Shown: piece after piece, positions 1 to 8,477 of the stretch | How the letters are laid out: the number at the start of each line of letters is the position of its first letter | Position numbering within the stretch: position 1 is the stretch's first letter | From: Euzebyales bacterium | GTDB taxonomy: Bacteria; Actinomycetota; Nitriliruptoria; Euzebyales; Egibacteraceae | DNA: 36,098 nt | Direction of reading: 5' to 3' | NCBI GenBank assembly: GCA_013695145.1 | Contig: JACDBB010000040.1 | Coordinates: 1 to 36,098 of the forward strand | Translations under genes and position numbers: made by a program | The notes under the pieces: generated by a model | Told to the model about the DNA's origin: nothing | The model's database searches: none | What the model saw: the letters and a program-made list of their open reading frames with translations, nothing else

Positions 1-56
1 AGTACCGCGCCCAGGTCACCCCCTTCGAGGTCGAGCGCTACCTGCCGATGCTGTGA
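1..56 (+). CDS. C-terminal end of a probable glutamine synthetase (partial)
   Basis: An open frame enters from the left edge and ends at the TGA at 54-56, encoding 17 residues that finish in ERYLPML. This tail resembles the C-terminus of GlnA2-type glutamine synthetases of actinobacteria. The position fits: in mycobacteria glnA2 lies directly before glnE. It ends 12 bases before the glnE start, so the two are probably co-transcribed. The fragment is too short for certainty; the call rests on the tail and on context. Confidence 0.5.
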   Translation, partial: YRAQVTPFEVERYLPML

Positions 57-68
57 TCGCTCCCGCTG

Positions 69-3000
69 ATGGCTGATACCGAGCACCGCGAGCCGACCAG
101 CACCGAGACCAGCACGCCCGCGGCGCCCGCGGCCCGCGGGACCCCGGCCGAGCTGGGACGGCGGCTCGGCGGGGAGGCGGCCGCACCCGCGCTGCGCATC
201 CTCGGCGTGTGGGGAGACGACGGCCCGCGGCCGGAAGCCACGCAGCTGGCCGCCGCGATCGCCGCGAGCCCCACGGCGGACCACGCCGTCACCGCGCTGG
301 CCCGCGCGGCGGAGCTCCAGCCGGACGCCTGGGCCCGCCTCGCCTCCAGCGACCGGACCATCACGCGGCTCGCGACCGTCGCCGGCGCGAGCGACGCACT
401 CGGCGACCTGCTCGCGCGCAGCCCCGACGCGCTGGATGTGGTCACCGGCGACCTCGCCCCGTTCGACGTGGCGCAGGTGCGGGCGATCGCCGCACGGGAG
501 CTGGCCGCCGCGACAGACGAGCCCGCCAGAGCGCTCACCACTGCGCAGCGCCGAGGGCTGCTGCGTGTCGCCGCGCGTGACCTCCTCGGGCTTGCCGACA
601 CCCCGGCCGTCGGCCGCGAGCTGGCGGCCCTGGCCGAGGGGCTGCTGGCCGCCGCCGCTGACCATGTGGCGGAGGACGGCGTCCGCGTCGCCGTGATCGG
701 CATGGGCAAGCTCGGCGGACGGGAGCTCAACTACGTGTCCGACGTCGACGTGATGTTCGTGGCCGACGGCGACGCCGCGCACGCCACACGCGTGGCGGAG
801 CGGTTCCTCCGGCTGCTCGGCGAGGTCACTCCGGACGGTCGCTGCTACGAGTTGGACGTGAGTCTGCGTCCGGAGGGCCGCGACGGTCCGCTCGTGCGGA
901 CGGTGGAGGCGTACCGCACCTACTACGACCGCTGGGCCAAGACCTGGGAGTTCCAGGCGCTGCTGAAAGCCCGCCCAGTCGCCGGCGACGCCGAGGTCGG
1001 GCTGGCGTTCGCCGAGCTGGCGGGCGCCTTCGTGTGGCCGGACCGCCTGCCGGCTGGCAGCGTCGCCGAGATCCAGCGGATGAAGGGCCACGTCGAGCGG
1101 TCCGCCGCTGTCCGCAAGGCCGGGCCGCGCCAGCTGAAGCTGGCTCCCGGGGGGTTGCGGGACATCGAGTTCGCCGTTCAGCTGCTCCAGCTGGTCCACG
1201 GTCGGCACGACCCGGCGCTGCGCTCGTCGAACACGCTCGAGGCGCTGTCCGCGCTGGCTGAGGGTGGCTACGTCGACGACGGCGACGCTCAGCTGTTCGA
1301 CGACGCCTACCAGTTCCTGCGCACCGTCGAGCACCGCCTGCAGCTGCTGCGCCTGCGCCGCACCCACACGGTGCCAAGACGGAACGACGAGCGCTACCGC
1401 GTCGCGCGCGCCGTGGGGTTCCGCGACCTGCGCGCCTCGACGGCCCTCGAGCAGTTCGACCGCGAGTACCAGCGCGTGCAGGGCTACGTGCGCCGTCTCC
1501 ACGAGAAGCTGTTCTACCGGCCGCTGCTCGAGCGGTTCGCCGAGCTCGGCAGAGCGGAATCGCTCGGCGGCGTCGACGGGGGCATGGACGCGGGGGCCGC
1601 GCGCGAGCGGCTGGCGGCGCTGGGCTTCCACCATCCCGACGGCGCCATGGCGCACCTCGACGCGCTGGCCAGGGGCGTCAGCCGGCGAGCCCGGTTGCTG
1701 CGCACCCTGCTGCCCGCGATCCTCCCGACACTGGCCGCCTCGCCGGATCCCGACGGCGGCTTGGCCGCGTTCCGTTCGCTGGCGGACCGATTGGGCGAAT
1801 CCCCTGGTTTCCTGAGGACGCTGCGCGACAACCCGCCGGTGGGGGAGCTGCTCGCGCGCGTGCTCGGCGCGAGCAAGGTCGCCGGCCAGTGGCTGGAGCG
1901 CCAGCCCGACGTGGTCGCCACGCTGGCCGATCTCGGCGCGCTCGAGCAGCCGGTCGCTGCCGAGCACTACCGGAGGCTGGCCGGGGGCCTGGCCCGCCGC
2001 AAGGCGGCGCGGGAGGACGCCAGCCTGGCGCTGCGCCGGCTGCGGCGCCGCGAGGCCGTGCGGGTGGCGGTGCGCGACCTCGGCGGCTACGCCTCGGTGA
2101 CCGAGGTCGCGGCGGAGCTGACGGGGATCGCCGAGGCGTGCCTGGAGGCCGCGGTGCGCCTGGTGGCGCCAGACGACGTGCGGCTGGCGGTGATCGCCAT
2201 GGGCAAGCTCGGCGGCCGCGAGCTGGCCTACGCCAGCGACCTCGACGTGCTGCTGGTCTACGAGCCCGGCGACGCCCGCGACGCGGCGCTGCGCGCCTGC
2301 GAGGAGCTCGTATCCCTGCTGGGTGACATCACGCCCGAGGGCCAGGCGTTCCAGGTGGATCTCGGTCTGCGGCCCGAGGGCCGCGACGGGCCGCTCGCGC
2401 GCACGCTCGACTCCTACCGCAGCTACTACGAGCGCTGGGCGGACACGTGGGAGTTCCAGGCGCTGACCCAGGCGCGGCCGGTCGCGGGCGACGCCGAGCT
2501 GGGCGCGGCGTTCACCGAGCTGGTCGAGCCGCTGACCTATCCCGACGCGCTGCCCGCCGACCGGCTGGGCGCGGTGCGGCGCATGAAGGCGCGCATGGAG
2601 CGCGAGCGGGGACCGCATCCTCGCCAGCAGCCCACGGCGCGGCGTCTGCGTCCCACTCCCGGTCGCCGCCTCAGGCCGCGGCCCGCCGACCGCCCGACCG
2701 TACGGGAGGGTGAGCGCATCGACGTGAAGCTCGGCGCGGGCGGCCTCGCCGACGTCGAATGGACGGTGCAGCTGCTGCAGCTGCGGGAGGGCGGGCACCT
2801 GCCCGAGGTTCGTCGCGCCGGGACGCTTGAGGCGCTGGACGCGTTGGCCGCGGCGGGGGTCGTCCGCCAGCGCGACGCCGAGTGGCTGGCGGAAGGCTGG
2901 CGCCTTGCGTCCCGCATCCGCAACGCGCTCTACCTCGCCGGCGCCCGCGACACCGCCACCGTGCCGGTCGGCCGCGGCCTGGAGCACCTCGCCCGCATGC

Positions 3001-3098
3001 TGGGTTACCCCCCGCCGGGCGCCCAGGCGCTGATGGAGGACCTCGGCCGCAGCACCCGCCGCGTGCGCAAGGCCCACCAGCGCCTGTTCTACGACTGA
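69..3098 (+). CDS. glnE: Bifunctional glutamine synthetase adenylyltransferase / adenylyl-removing enzyme
   Basis: This 1009-residue protein adds AMP to, and removes it from, a tyrosine of glutamine synthetase, switching the enzyme off and on with nitrogen supply. Two nucleotidyltransferase halves are visible. The N-terminal motif GMGKLGGRELNYVSDVDV lies near residues 210-226 (deadenylylation half in the family). The C-terminal motif AMGKLGGRELAYASDLDV lies near 711-727 (adenylylation half). Each half repeats RPEGRDGPL, YYxRWAxTWEFQAL and a GGLxDxE motif. The length is normal. An Arg/Pro-rich insert lies at about 846-882, just before the second GGLADVEW. The ATG follows the upstream stop by 12 bases with no clear ribosome site. 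Its substrate could be the glnA at 10637-12055, which keeps the target tyrosine. The first ~25 residues are low complexity, so a slightly later start is possible. Confidence 0.95.
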   Translation: MADTEHREPTSTETSTPAAPAARGTPAELGRRLGGEAAAPALRILGVWGDDGPRPEATQLAAAIAASPTADHAVTALARAAELQPDAWARLASSDRTITRLATVAGASDALGDLLARSPDALDVVTGDLAPFDVAQVRAIAARELAAATDEPARALTTAQRRGLLRVAARDLLGLADTPAVGRELAALAEGLLAAAADHVAEDGVRVAVIGMGKLGGRELNYVSDVDVMFVADGDAAHATRVAERFLRLLGEVTPDGRCYELDVSLRPEGRDGPLVRTVEAYRTYYDRWAKTWEFQALLKARPVAGDAEVGLAFAELAGAFVWPDRLPAGSVAEIQRMKGHVERSAAVRKAGPRQLKLAPGGLRDIEFAVQLLQLVHGRHDPALRSSNTLEALSALAEGGYVDDGDAQLFDDAYQFLRTVEHRLQLLRLRRTHTVPRRNDERYRVARAVGFRDLRASTALEQFDREYQRVQGYVRRLHEKLFYRPLLERFAELGRAESLGGVDGGMDAGAARERLAALGFHHPDGAMAHLDALARGVSRRARLLRTLLPAILPTLAASPDPDGGLAAFRSLADRLGESPGFLRTLRDNPPVGELLARVLGASKVAGQWLERQPDVVATLADLGALEQPVAAEHYRRLAGGLARRKAAREDASLALRRLRRREAVRVAVRDLGGYASVTEVAAELTGIAEACLEAAVRLVAPDDVRLAVIAMGKLGGRELAYASDLDVLLVYEPGDARDAALRACEELVSLLGDITPEGQAFQVDLGLRPEGRDGPLARTLDSYRSYYERWADTWEFQALTQARPVAGDAELGAAFTELVEPLTYPDALPADRLGAVRRMKARMERERGPHPRQQPTARRLRPTPGRRLRPRPADRPTVREGERIDVKLGAGGLADVEWTVQLLQLREGGHLPEVRRAGTLEALDALAAAGVVRQRDAEWLAEGWRLASRIRNALYLAGARDTATVPVGRGLEHLARMLGYPPPGAQALMEDLGRSTRRVRKAHQRLFYD

Positions 3099-3134
3099 GA
3101 CGCTGCCCCACGCGGCGGAATGGACGCCGAGCCA

Positions 3135-4982
3135 TCACCAGCTGCCTCCACCCCCGCCGCCGAACCCGCCGCCGCTGGAAGCCCCGCCGCCCGATCCCGA
3201 GCTCGAAGGTGTCGCGGCCAGCGAGCCCCCAACCGAGTTGGAGAACGCAGCCAGGCCATCGGTCAGGTTGCCGAGGGCGGGGGGTCGTCCCGTGCTGCTC
3301 ACGTACCAGTAACCCCCGGCGACGCTGGCGGCTACTGGTACGGCGCCGACCGAGCCGAACGCGCGGGCCCACTTGTCCACCGCACCGAAGACCACGGCGT
3401 ACGGAAGGTAGCTGACAAACAGGTTCTCCTGCTCGGCGAACTCCATCCTGCCGGTCTCCGCCGTGCGGATGAACTCGCGGAACCCGAGCGTGCGCCTGAG
3501 CAGCCGGCTGCCCTTGGGGGTGCGGTGCGGCATCCAGCGATGTCCGGCGGTCAGCGCGACGGCCGCGACGACCAGGGGCAAGGTGGCCGCCGCGAACGTC
3601 GTCGAGCGCACCGCCAGCACGAACAGGACGACGGTGAGCAGCAGCGCGACCACGCCGATCCCCAGCCACCGGGAGCGCACCTGGTTCGGCCTGTCTCCGA
3701 ACAGCCCGTTGCGGACCGCATCCGCGTACAGCTCCTGCTGCACGGTGGAGTACGTGGTGGCGAACGACCCCTTGAGCTCGCTGACTGCGACTTGCGGGCC
3801 GCTGCGGAACAGGCCGTCAAGCAGCTTGCGCTCATAGGTGAGCAGCGGGGCCGACCCGGCCTCGGTCTGCGTGAACGTCCAGTCCGTCGAGGTGGACAGG
3901 AACCTCCGCTGGAGCGTTTCCGCGATCTGCAGGTGGCCGCGCACGGCGAGGTCGACCAGGGTGGCGCTGATGTCAACAGGATCGACCTTCTCGTCGATCA
4001 GCACGCCCATCTGCGCTGGGCGCAGGTCGTCCACAGGGCGGTACTCGACGGGTGTCTGACGCCGCGACAGCAGGGGTCGCCGCGCCTGCCCGTCGACCCG
4101 CCCGTCGACCGTCTGGCCGCCCTGGGCGACCCGGTCGCGGCCCTGCCGGAACAGCAGCACGCCCACACCCCCCAGGCCGAGCAGCGTCGTCAGCGCGGCC
4201 AGCGGCAGCGTCAGAGGATGTCCGCTCATGGCCCGGCCCAGCTCCCAGCGCGGCCGCAGGTCGGGCGGGGGCACGTCGATCGCGTCCCGCTGGAACCCCA
4301 CCGCGACGGTCATGCCCTCGCCAGGCCGAAGGACCTCCGTGGTGAAGGTGACGGCGCCTGCGCTCGGCTCCTGACCGCTGCAGGGGTTGGACGCCCCGAA
4401 CCCTCCACGCGCGCAGGCGGCCCGCACGATCTGCGGTCCTTCCACGGTGGCGGAGGCCCGCAGGATCGGCACGGACCACTCGTCGCCGGTGATGTTCCAC
4501 TGCAGCTCGTCGACGTCCTCGAAGCGGTTGACGGCACCCCGCACGACGTAGCTGATGCGGTAGGTCTGCCGGCCGGTGACGAACGTGTCCTCGTCGCCGA
4601 TGCGGACCGTCAGAGTGGTCCCCGTCAGGCCGGGACGCGTGACATCGACGTCGTCGGGCGCGGTCGAGCTGACCTCAAGGTCGTCGATCTCCAGCACGCG
4701 GTGGACCTGGCTGGGTTCCAGGCCATCGGGCATCGAAAACTGCCGCTCGTACCCAGACACCTCGTAGCGGACGGGGAACGTGCGGAAGATCCCACGCCGC
4801 TCCAGCCCCCCGAAGTCCACCGTGATGTCCTCGGTGACCGTGAGCTCCCCATCGTCCGCCACCGCGACGGCCACGTCGAACTGCTCGATCACCCAGCCGG
4901 TGTCCTGCGCCGCGGCGGCTGCCGCGGCGAGCACCGTCATGGCCGCGACAGCAAGCGCCGCCCCGACGAACTGACGCGTCAC
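3135..4982 (-). CDS. DUF2207 family membrane protein
   Basis: A 615-residue predicted membrane protein of the DUF2207 family; its molecular function is not known to me. The N-terminus is a signal peptide (basic start, then an Ala/Val-rich core, cleavage likely near AAAAQDTGW). A beta-rich extracytoplasmic domain typical of DUF2207 follows. Hydrophobic segments include LPLAALTTLLGLGG, WLGIGVVALLLTVVLFVLAV and TLPLVVAAVAL. The C-terminus is a Gly/Ser tail ending GGGGGGSW, a hallmark of the family. I chose GTG at 4982 because the signal peptide begins there; the open frame continues to 5171, but that extension is not membrane-like. The strong AGGAGG at 5014-5019 is too far from this GTG and fits a small upstream frame that overlaps it. 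Divergent from the glutaminase gene. Confidence 0.85.
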   Translation of the reverse strand: MTRQFVGAALAVAAMTVLAAAAAAAQDTGWVIEQFDVAVAVADDGELTVTEDITVDFGGLERRGIFRTFPVRYEVSGYERQFSMPDGLEPSQVHRVLEIDDLEVSSTAPDDVDVTRPGLTGTTLTVRIGDEDTFVTGRQTYRISYVVRGAVNRFEDVDELQWNITGDEWSVPILRASATVEGPQIVRAACARGGFGASNPCSGQEPSAGAVTFTTEVLRPGEGMTVAVGFQRDAIDVPPPDLRPRWELGRAMSGHPLTLPLAALTTLLGLGGVGVLLFRQGRDRVAQGGQTVDGRVDGQARRPLLSRRQTPVEYRPVDDLRPAQMGVLIDEKVDPVDISATLVDLAVRGHLQIAETLQRRFLSTSTDWTFTQTEAGSAPLLTYERKLLDGLFRSGPQVAVSELKGSFATTYSTVQQELYADAVRNGLFGDRPNQVRSRWLGIGVVALLLTVVLFVLAVRSTTFAAATLPLVVAAVALTAGHRWMPHRTPKGSRLLRRTLGFREFIRTAETGRMEFAEQENLFVSYLPYAVVFGAVDKWARAFGSVGAVPVAASVAGGYWYVSSTGRPPALGNLTDGLAAFSNSVGGSLAATPSSSGSGGGASSGGGFGGGGGGSW

Positions 4983-5005
4983 GGTTCGGCTCTCGCGGTG
5001 GGCAT
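4979..5005 (-). other. Possible 8-codon leader peptide overlapping the DUF2207 start
   Basis: On the minus strand a perfect AGGAGG (5014-5019) stands 8 bases before an ATG at 5005, which opens an 8-residue frame, MPTARAEP. Its TGA overlaps the GTG start of the DUF2207 gene as GTGA. This arrangement would allow translation of the membrane protein to be coupled to the leader. It is seen directly in the sequence; function is inference, and the real start of the large gene could differ. Confidence 0.35.
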
Positions 5006-5097
5006 GGCACGAACCTCCTGCTCGTCGCGGCGCGGCAGCTACCCTCAACCCCGGCTTCCGGACCACCAGCCAGGAGTGAGGATCCCGAGGAGGCATC

Positions 5098-6018
5098 GTG
5101 CCAGACCGACACGACGTGAGCGCCCTGCTGAAGCGGATCGCCGCCCAGTGCACAGAGCTGCCAGGCGGCAAGGTCGCCGACTACATCCCGCCGCTGGCCA
5201 ACGCGGACCCGACGCAGTTCGGGATCGCCGTCAGCATGCTCGACGGTGAGGAGCACGCCGCCGGGGATGCCGATCACCGATTCCCGCTGCAGAGCATCTC
5301 CAAGGTCATCGCCCTGACGATGGCCATGCAGCGGCTCCACGACGACCTGTGGGAACGCGTCGGCCGCGAACCCTCTGGTGATCCGTTCAACTCCCTGGTG
5401 CAGCTCGAGCACGAGCGCGGGATCCCGCGCAACCCGCTGATCAACTCGGGTGCCATCGTGGTGGACGACGTGCTGCTGGAGCTGTTCGACGACCCCAAGG
5501 CGGCAGGGTATGAGCTCTTGTGCGAACTGGCCGGCTCAGACATCGAGGTCGACCAGGAGGTGGCCGCGGCCGAGCAGGGCAGCGGCGATCGCAACCGCGC
5601 CATGGCTCATCTGATGAAGTCGTTCGGCAACCTCCACCACGACGTCGCCGACGTCATGGAGGTCTACAACCACCAGTGCGCCATCTCGCTGTCCACCAGG
5701 GAGCTGGCCCGCGCGTTCCGGTTCCTGGCCAACGACGGCGTCGACCCCGCCAGCGGCCGGCGCGTGCTGTCCGACTCCGACGCCCGCAGCGTCAACGCCG
5801 TGATGCTGACGTGCGGCACCTACGACGCGGCCGGCGAGTTCGCCTTCAGCGTCGGTGTCCCCCTCAAGAGCGGAGTCGCCGGCGGCATCGCGGGCGACGT
5901 GCCGCACCACATGGGCCTGTGCGTCTGGTCTCCCGCCCTGGACGAGTCGGGCAACTCGCTGGCCGGCCGCGCCGCGCTGCAGGAGCTGACCGACGTGATG
6001 GACCTGTCGGTCTTCTGA
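5098..6018 (+). CDS. glsA: Glutaminase
   Basis: A 306-residue glutaminase of the serine-dependent beta-lactamase-like family (PF04960), hydrolysing glutamine to glutamate and ammonia in the cytoplasm. The nucleophile motif SxxK is visible in FPLQSISKVIAL near residues 62-73. Other family blocks are NPLINSGAIVV, a GDRNRAMAHLMKSFGN stretch, YNHQCAIS, and the C-terminal LDESGNSLAG. The length matches single-domain bacterial enzymes. The GTG start at 5098 is supported by GAGGAGG about 5-6 bases upstream. It is transcribed away from the DUF2207 gene and stands alone, with 321 bases of poor sequence after it. Its activity opposes glutamine synthetase, whose genes flank it on both sides. Confidence 0.93.
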   Translation: MPDRHDVSALLKRIAAQCTELPGGKVADYIPPLANADPTQFGIAVSMLDGEEHAAGDADHRFPLQSISKVIALTMAMQRLHDDLWERVGREPSGDPFNSLVQLEHERGIPRNPLINSGAIVVDDVLLELFDDPKAAGYELLCELAGSDIEVDQEVAAAEQGSGDRNRAMAHLMKSFGNLHHDVADVMEVYNHQCAISLSTRELARAFRFLANDGVDPASGRRVLSDSDARSVNAVMLTCGTYDAAGEFAFSVGVPLKSGVAGGIAGDVPHHMGLCVWSPALDESGNSLAGRAALQELTDVMDLSVF

Positions 6019-6327
6019 CCGACCCCTGCCTTCGGCATCGAGGATGCCGCGATCCAGCGCCAGCCCAGGCCCTCCCCCGCGATGGTGACCAAGCGCTGGG
6101 GCGCCAGCCCACGCCCGCTTCGCCCCCGGCGATGCCTTCATCGGACGCCTGCTGCCCGACGGCGACCGGCTCTGGGGTAGCGCACGGCACCTCGCCGGTC
6201 CTGGCGAAGGAGATCGCCGACGCCCGAGGATGGGTCGAGGCGGCCCTCGGCGGGGCGGACCTCGTCGCCGCGATCAGCCTCGCGGGCGTCGAGGGACCCT
6301 AGCGTCATGGAGCCCGTGCGGCACCGG
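6019..6327 (+). other. Gap after glutaminase, possible decayed coding sequence
   Basis: No intact gene is visible here. Short protein-like stretches appear in successive plus-strand frames: FGIEDAAIQRQP first, then APGDAFIGRLLPDGDRLWGS, then EIADARGWVEAALGGADLV ending at a TAG at 6300-6302. That pattern could be a gene broken by frameshifts, but I recognise no family and the high GC makes open frames cheap. Treat as non-coding unless a homologue shows otherwise. Confidence 0.25.
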
Positions 6328-6333
6328 TATCCT
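6328..6333 (+). promoter_or_regulatory. -10 box of a leaderless promoter for the MNT gene
   Basis: TATCCT lies 6 bases before the GTG at 6340. In actinobacteria a TANNNT box at this distance places transcription initiation on or beside the start codon. It favours GTG 6340 over the ATG at 6307, which lies upstream of the box. No clear -35 element is seen. Confidence 0.5.
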
Positions 6334-6339
6334 CCTACG

Positions 6340-6765
6340 GTGGACTGCACACCGGCCATCCGCCAGGCGCTCGGCGATGCCGGCGTCGCCGTCGCCTGGG
6401 TGTTCGGCAGCCGCGTCGACGGGACGGCCGGGCCGACGTCCGACACCGATGTCGCCGTGCTGAGCGTCGCGGGACGGCCACCACTGGGATTGCTGGACCT
6501 CACCCGTCTTGCCCGGAAGCTGGATCCGCACCTGCCCGGCTCGGTTGACCTGACCGTGTTCGAGCGGGCGCCGCTGGAGCTGCGTGCACGGATCGTCACC
6601 CAGGGGCGACTGCTGTGCAGCCACGACGAACCGCTGCGGGTGGGTGTGACCGTCGACACCCAGAGCCGTTGGGAGGACGTCCGACCCGCGCTGCGCGCGA
6701 TGGACCAGTCCTATCTCGCAGCCGTCGCTGGACGCCGGACCTCCGCCGAGGAACCCCGTGGTTGA
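6340..6765 (+). CDS. MNT-domain nucleotidyltransferase, MntA-like antitoxin
   Basis: A 141-residue minimal nucleotidyltransferase. The signature GS-x10-DxD is exact: GSRVDGTAGPTSDTD about 25 residues from the start, followed by VAV. In MntA-HepT systems this antitoxin transfers AMP onto a tyrosine of the HEPN toxin and so silences it. It overlaps the following HEPN frame (GTG at 6758 inside its last codons), as in other MntA-HepT operons. GTG 6340 was chosen because it follows a leaderless-type -10 box; the ATG at 6307 would add 11 residues. The partner toxin gene is frameshifted here, so the antitoxin may be an orphan relic. The family call is firm; pairing is inferred from order and overlap. 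Confidence 0.8.
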   Translation: MDCTPAIRQALGDAGVAVAWVFGSRVDGTAGPTSDTDVAVLSVAGRPPLGLLDLTRLARKLDPHLPGSVDLTVFERAPLELRARIVTQGRLLCSHDEPLRVGVTVDTQSRWEDVRPALRAMDQSYLAAVAGRRTSAEEPRG

Positions 6766-7182
6766 CCCCAGCCGGGTGCGCGCCAAGCTCAGCGCACTCG
6801 ACCGCTACCTCGCCCGGCTGCGGGATCTGGCCGCCATGGACGTCGACGCCTACATCGCGGACCGCGCCTACGAGGGCCGCTACCTCGCGCAGGCCGCAGC
6901 GCAGGTCTGCATCGACGTCGCCAACCACCTGATCGCCTCCGAGGGCTGGATCCCGGCGATGGACTTCCGCGAGGCGTTCGACCGGCTGGGCGAGCATGAG
7001 GTGCTGACACCCGACCACGCGCCCTTATGCAGGACCTGACCGGGCTGCGCAACCGCCTGGTGCACCTCTACGACGACATCGACGACCGGCTGGTGCACGA
7101 GGCGCTCGGGGAGGGACTGGGTGACCTCGAGGACTTCGCCACCGCGATCGCACGTCTGCTGGTCGATCCCGACGGGATGTAG
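6758..7182 (+). pseudogene. HEPN-domain (HepT-like) toxin gene, frameshifted
   Basis: Two frames together give one HEPN protein of about 141 residues. The first starts at GTG 6758, overlapping the MNT gene, reads VDPSRVRAKLSALDRYLARL, and stops at 7037-7039. The remainder lies one base back, from about 7024 (LMQDLTGL) to the TAG at 7180-7182. The second part holds RNRLVHLY, the RX4HXY motif that forms the RNase site and carries the tyrosine AMPylated by MntA. Restoring one base near GCCCTTATG (7021-7029) would rejoin the frames. As written, the product ends just before the catalytic motif. This could be a natural disabling mutation or a base lost in a C run during sequencing; the heptamer there is not a standard slippery site. 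Confidence 0.75.
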
Positions 7183-7433
7183 CTTCCGCATGCACCGCGT
7201 CGAGAACGACGACGTGGACCGGGCCTCGAAGCGGGGCCGGATCAGACACCCGGCCCATGCACGGCCCTGCCGTCGACGGCCGGCCCAGCACGGGATCAGC
7301 GGTAGAGGCCGCTGTCCCGGCATCGTAGCCCCCCCTCGGCGAGGCGTATCGGCGGATCGCCGGGGGAACATGACTCCCGGTTCCACCGAGCCCGTTTCAT
7401 CAAGCCCGTTTTCACGAACGCCCGGGAGGTTGC
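7183..7433. other. Non-coding gap upstream of the acyl-CoA dehydrogenase-like gene
   Basis: About 250 bases with no convincing gene on either strand. A small hairpin, AGCGG-TAGAGG-CCGCT, lies near 7298-7313, and GGGAGG stands 4 bases before the GTG at 7434. The stretch could be a 5' untranslated region of the four-gene operon, but I match it to no known riboswitch and see no clear promoter. Confidence 0.3.
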
Positions 7434-8477
7434 GTGCGGGAGAGGAACGCGATCCGCCCAGACGTTGCCGACGATGCATTGGCCGGGGAGGTCGCGGAGT
7501 GGCTGGTCGGCCACGGCCGGCCGCTCGGCGACGTGCCCTCGACGACGGCCTGTCTGCACGCGCTCGCGGCGACGGGCCTGCTGGCGCGGATCGCCCGTGC
7601 CACCCAGGTGAGGCGCGACGCCGCACTCACGGAGCTCGGTGCGCACGACCTGTCCCTCGCGCGCCTGGCGGAAGGGCACGTGGACGCCGTCCGGATCCTG
7701 GCGCAGACGCCGGAGCGCCTCGCGCCGGCCGACGGGCCGATGGGCGTGTGGGCCTCGGATCCGCCCGACGGCCGGGTGCGCGCCACCCCGACCGCGTCGG
7801 GCTGGCGGTTGGACGGCTGCAAGCGCTGGTGCTCCGGGGCGGGCGGATCGCGTCACGTGCTGCTGACTGCTCACGCGCCGGACGGCTACCGCCTGTTCGT
7901 CGTCTCCTTGGAGGCTCCGGGCGTGAGTCCGGTCGCCGACACCTGGGCGGGGGTCGGCATGGTCGGCGCCGACACCCGCGATGTGGAGCTTGACCGGGTG
8001 GAGGTCCCCACCGACGCCGCGATCGGAGGTCCTGGCTGGTACCTGGACCGCGTGGGGTTCGGGGCCGGCGGGGTCAGCGTCGCGGCCGTCTGGTACGGCG
8101 GCGCCGTCGGATTGGCCAGGACGCTGCGGACCCGCTGCACCCGGCGGGCGGATGCCCACGACCTGGCCGCCCTGGGCGCGGTGGACGCGTCGTGCACCGG
8201 GATGCGCGCGGTGCTCCGCGATGCGGGCGCCCGCCTGGACGCGGGCACGGTCCCCGACGCCCGGACGGAGGCACAGCGGGTGCGCGCCGTGGTTGAGGCC
8301 GGGTGCCACGCCGTGCTCGGCGAGGCGCTCCCGGTGCTGGGGGCGACCCCGCTGGGACGCGACCGGGTCCATGCACGCCGGGCCGCCGACCTCCCGGTGT
8401 ACCTGCGGCAGCACCATGGTCCCAGGGACCGCGCCGCGCTGGGCCAGCGGGTGCTCGATGAGGAGCCAGCATGGTGA
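7434..8477 (+). CDS. Acyl-CoA dehydrogenase-like flavoprotein, first gene of a four-gene operon
   Basis: A 347-residue protein related to acyl-CoA dehydrogenases. The family's mid-protein beta-domain block is recognisable: GVWASDPPDG stands where GxxxTEPxxGSD normally is, followed by GWRLDGCKRWCSGAG, the counterpart of the xLNGxKxWxTxG motif. Later blocks include VELDRVEVPTDA and an alpha-helical C-terminal domain ending YLRQHHGPRDRAALGQ. It is shorter than usual (about 380-400), and the normal FAD/substrate motif has drifted, so ordinary acyl-CoA oxidation should not be assumed. GTG 7434 has GGGAGG close upstream. Its stop overlaps the PIG-L gene by 7 bases. The context points to a role in making or modifying a glycan or small molecule rather than in beta-oxidation. 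Confidence 0.75.
   Translation: MRERNAIRPDVADDALAGEVAEWLVGHGRPLGDVPSTTACLHALAATGLLARIARATQVRRDAALTELGAHDLSLARLAEGHVDAVRILAQTPERLAPADGPMGVWASDPPDGRVRATPTASGWRLDGCKRWCSGAGGSRHVLLTAHAPDGYRLFVVSLEAPGVSPVADTWAGVGMVGADTRDVELDRVEVPTDAAIGGPGWYLDRVGFGAGGVSVAAVWYGGAVGLARTLRTRCTRRADAHDLAALGAVDASCTGMRAVLRDAGARLDAGTVPDARTEAQRVRAVVEAGCHAVLGEALPVLGATPLGRDRVHARRAADLPVYLRQHHGPRDRAALGQRVLDEEPAW

Noticed and set aside
3120-5249. A plus-strand open frame of 709 codons opposite the DUF2207 gene
   Set aside because: It is Arg/His/Gln-rich without any fold pattern, and the minus strand has a signal peptide, membrane segments and the family tail.
7013-7030. Programmed -1 frameshift to make full HepT
   Set aside because: The site GCCCTTA does not have the X-XXY-YYZ identity of a slippery heptamer, and I see no strong downstream structure. 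A plain one-base change is simpler.
7290-7433. Riboswitch upstream of the four-gene operon
   Set aside because: I compared it by eye with c-di-AMP, ZTP and glycine riboswitch patterns. None fit; only small hairpins are visible.
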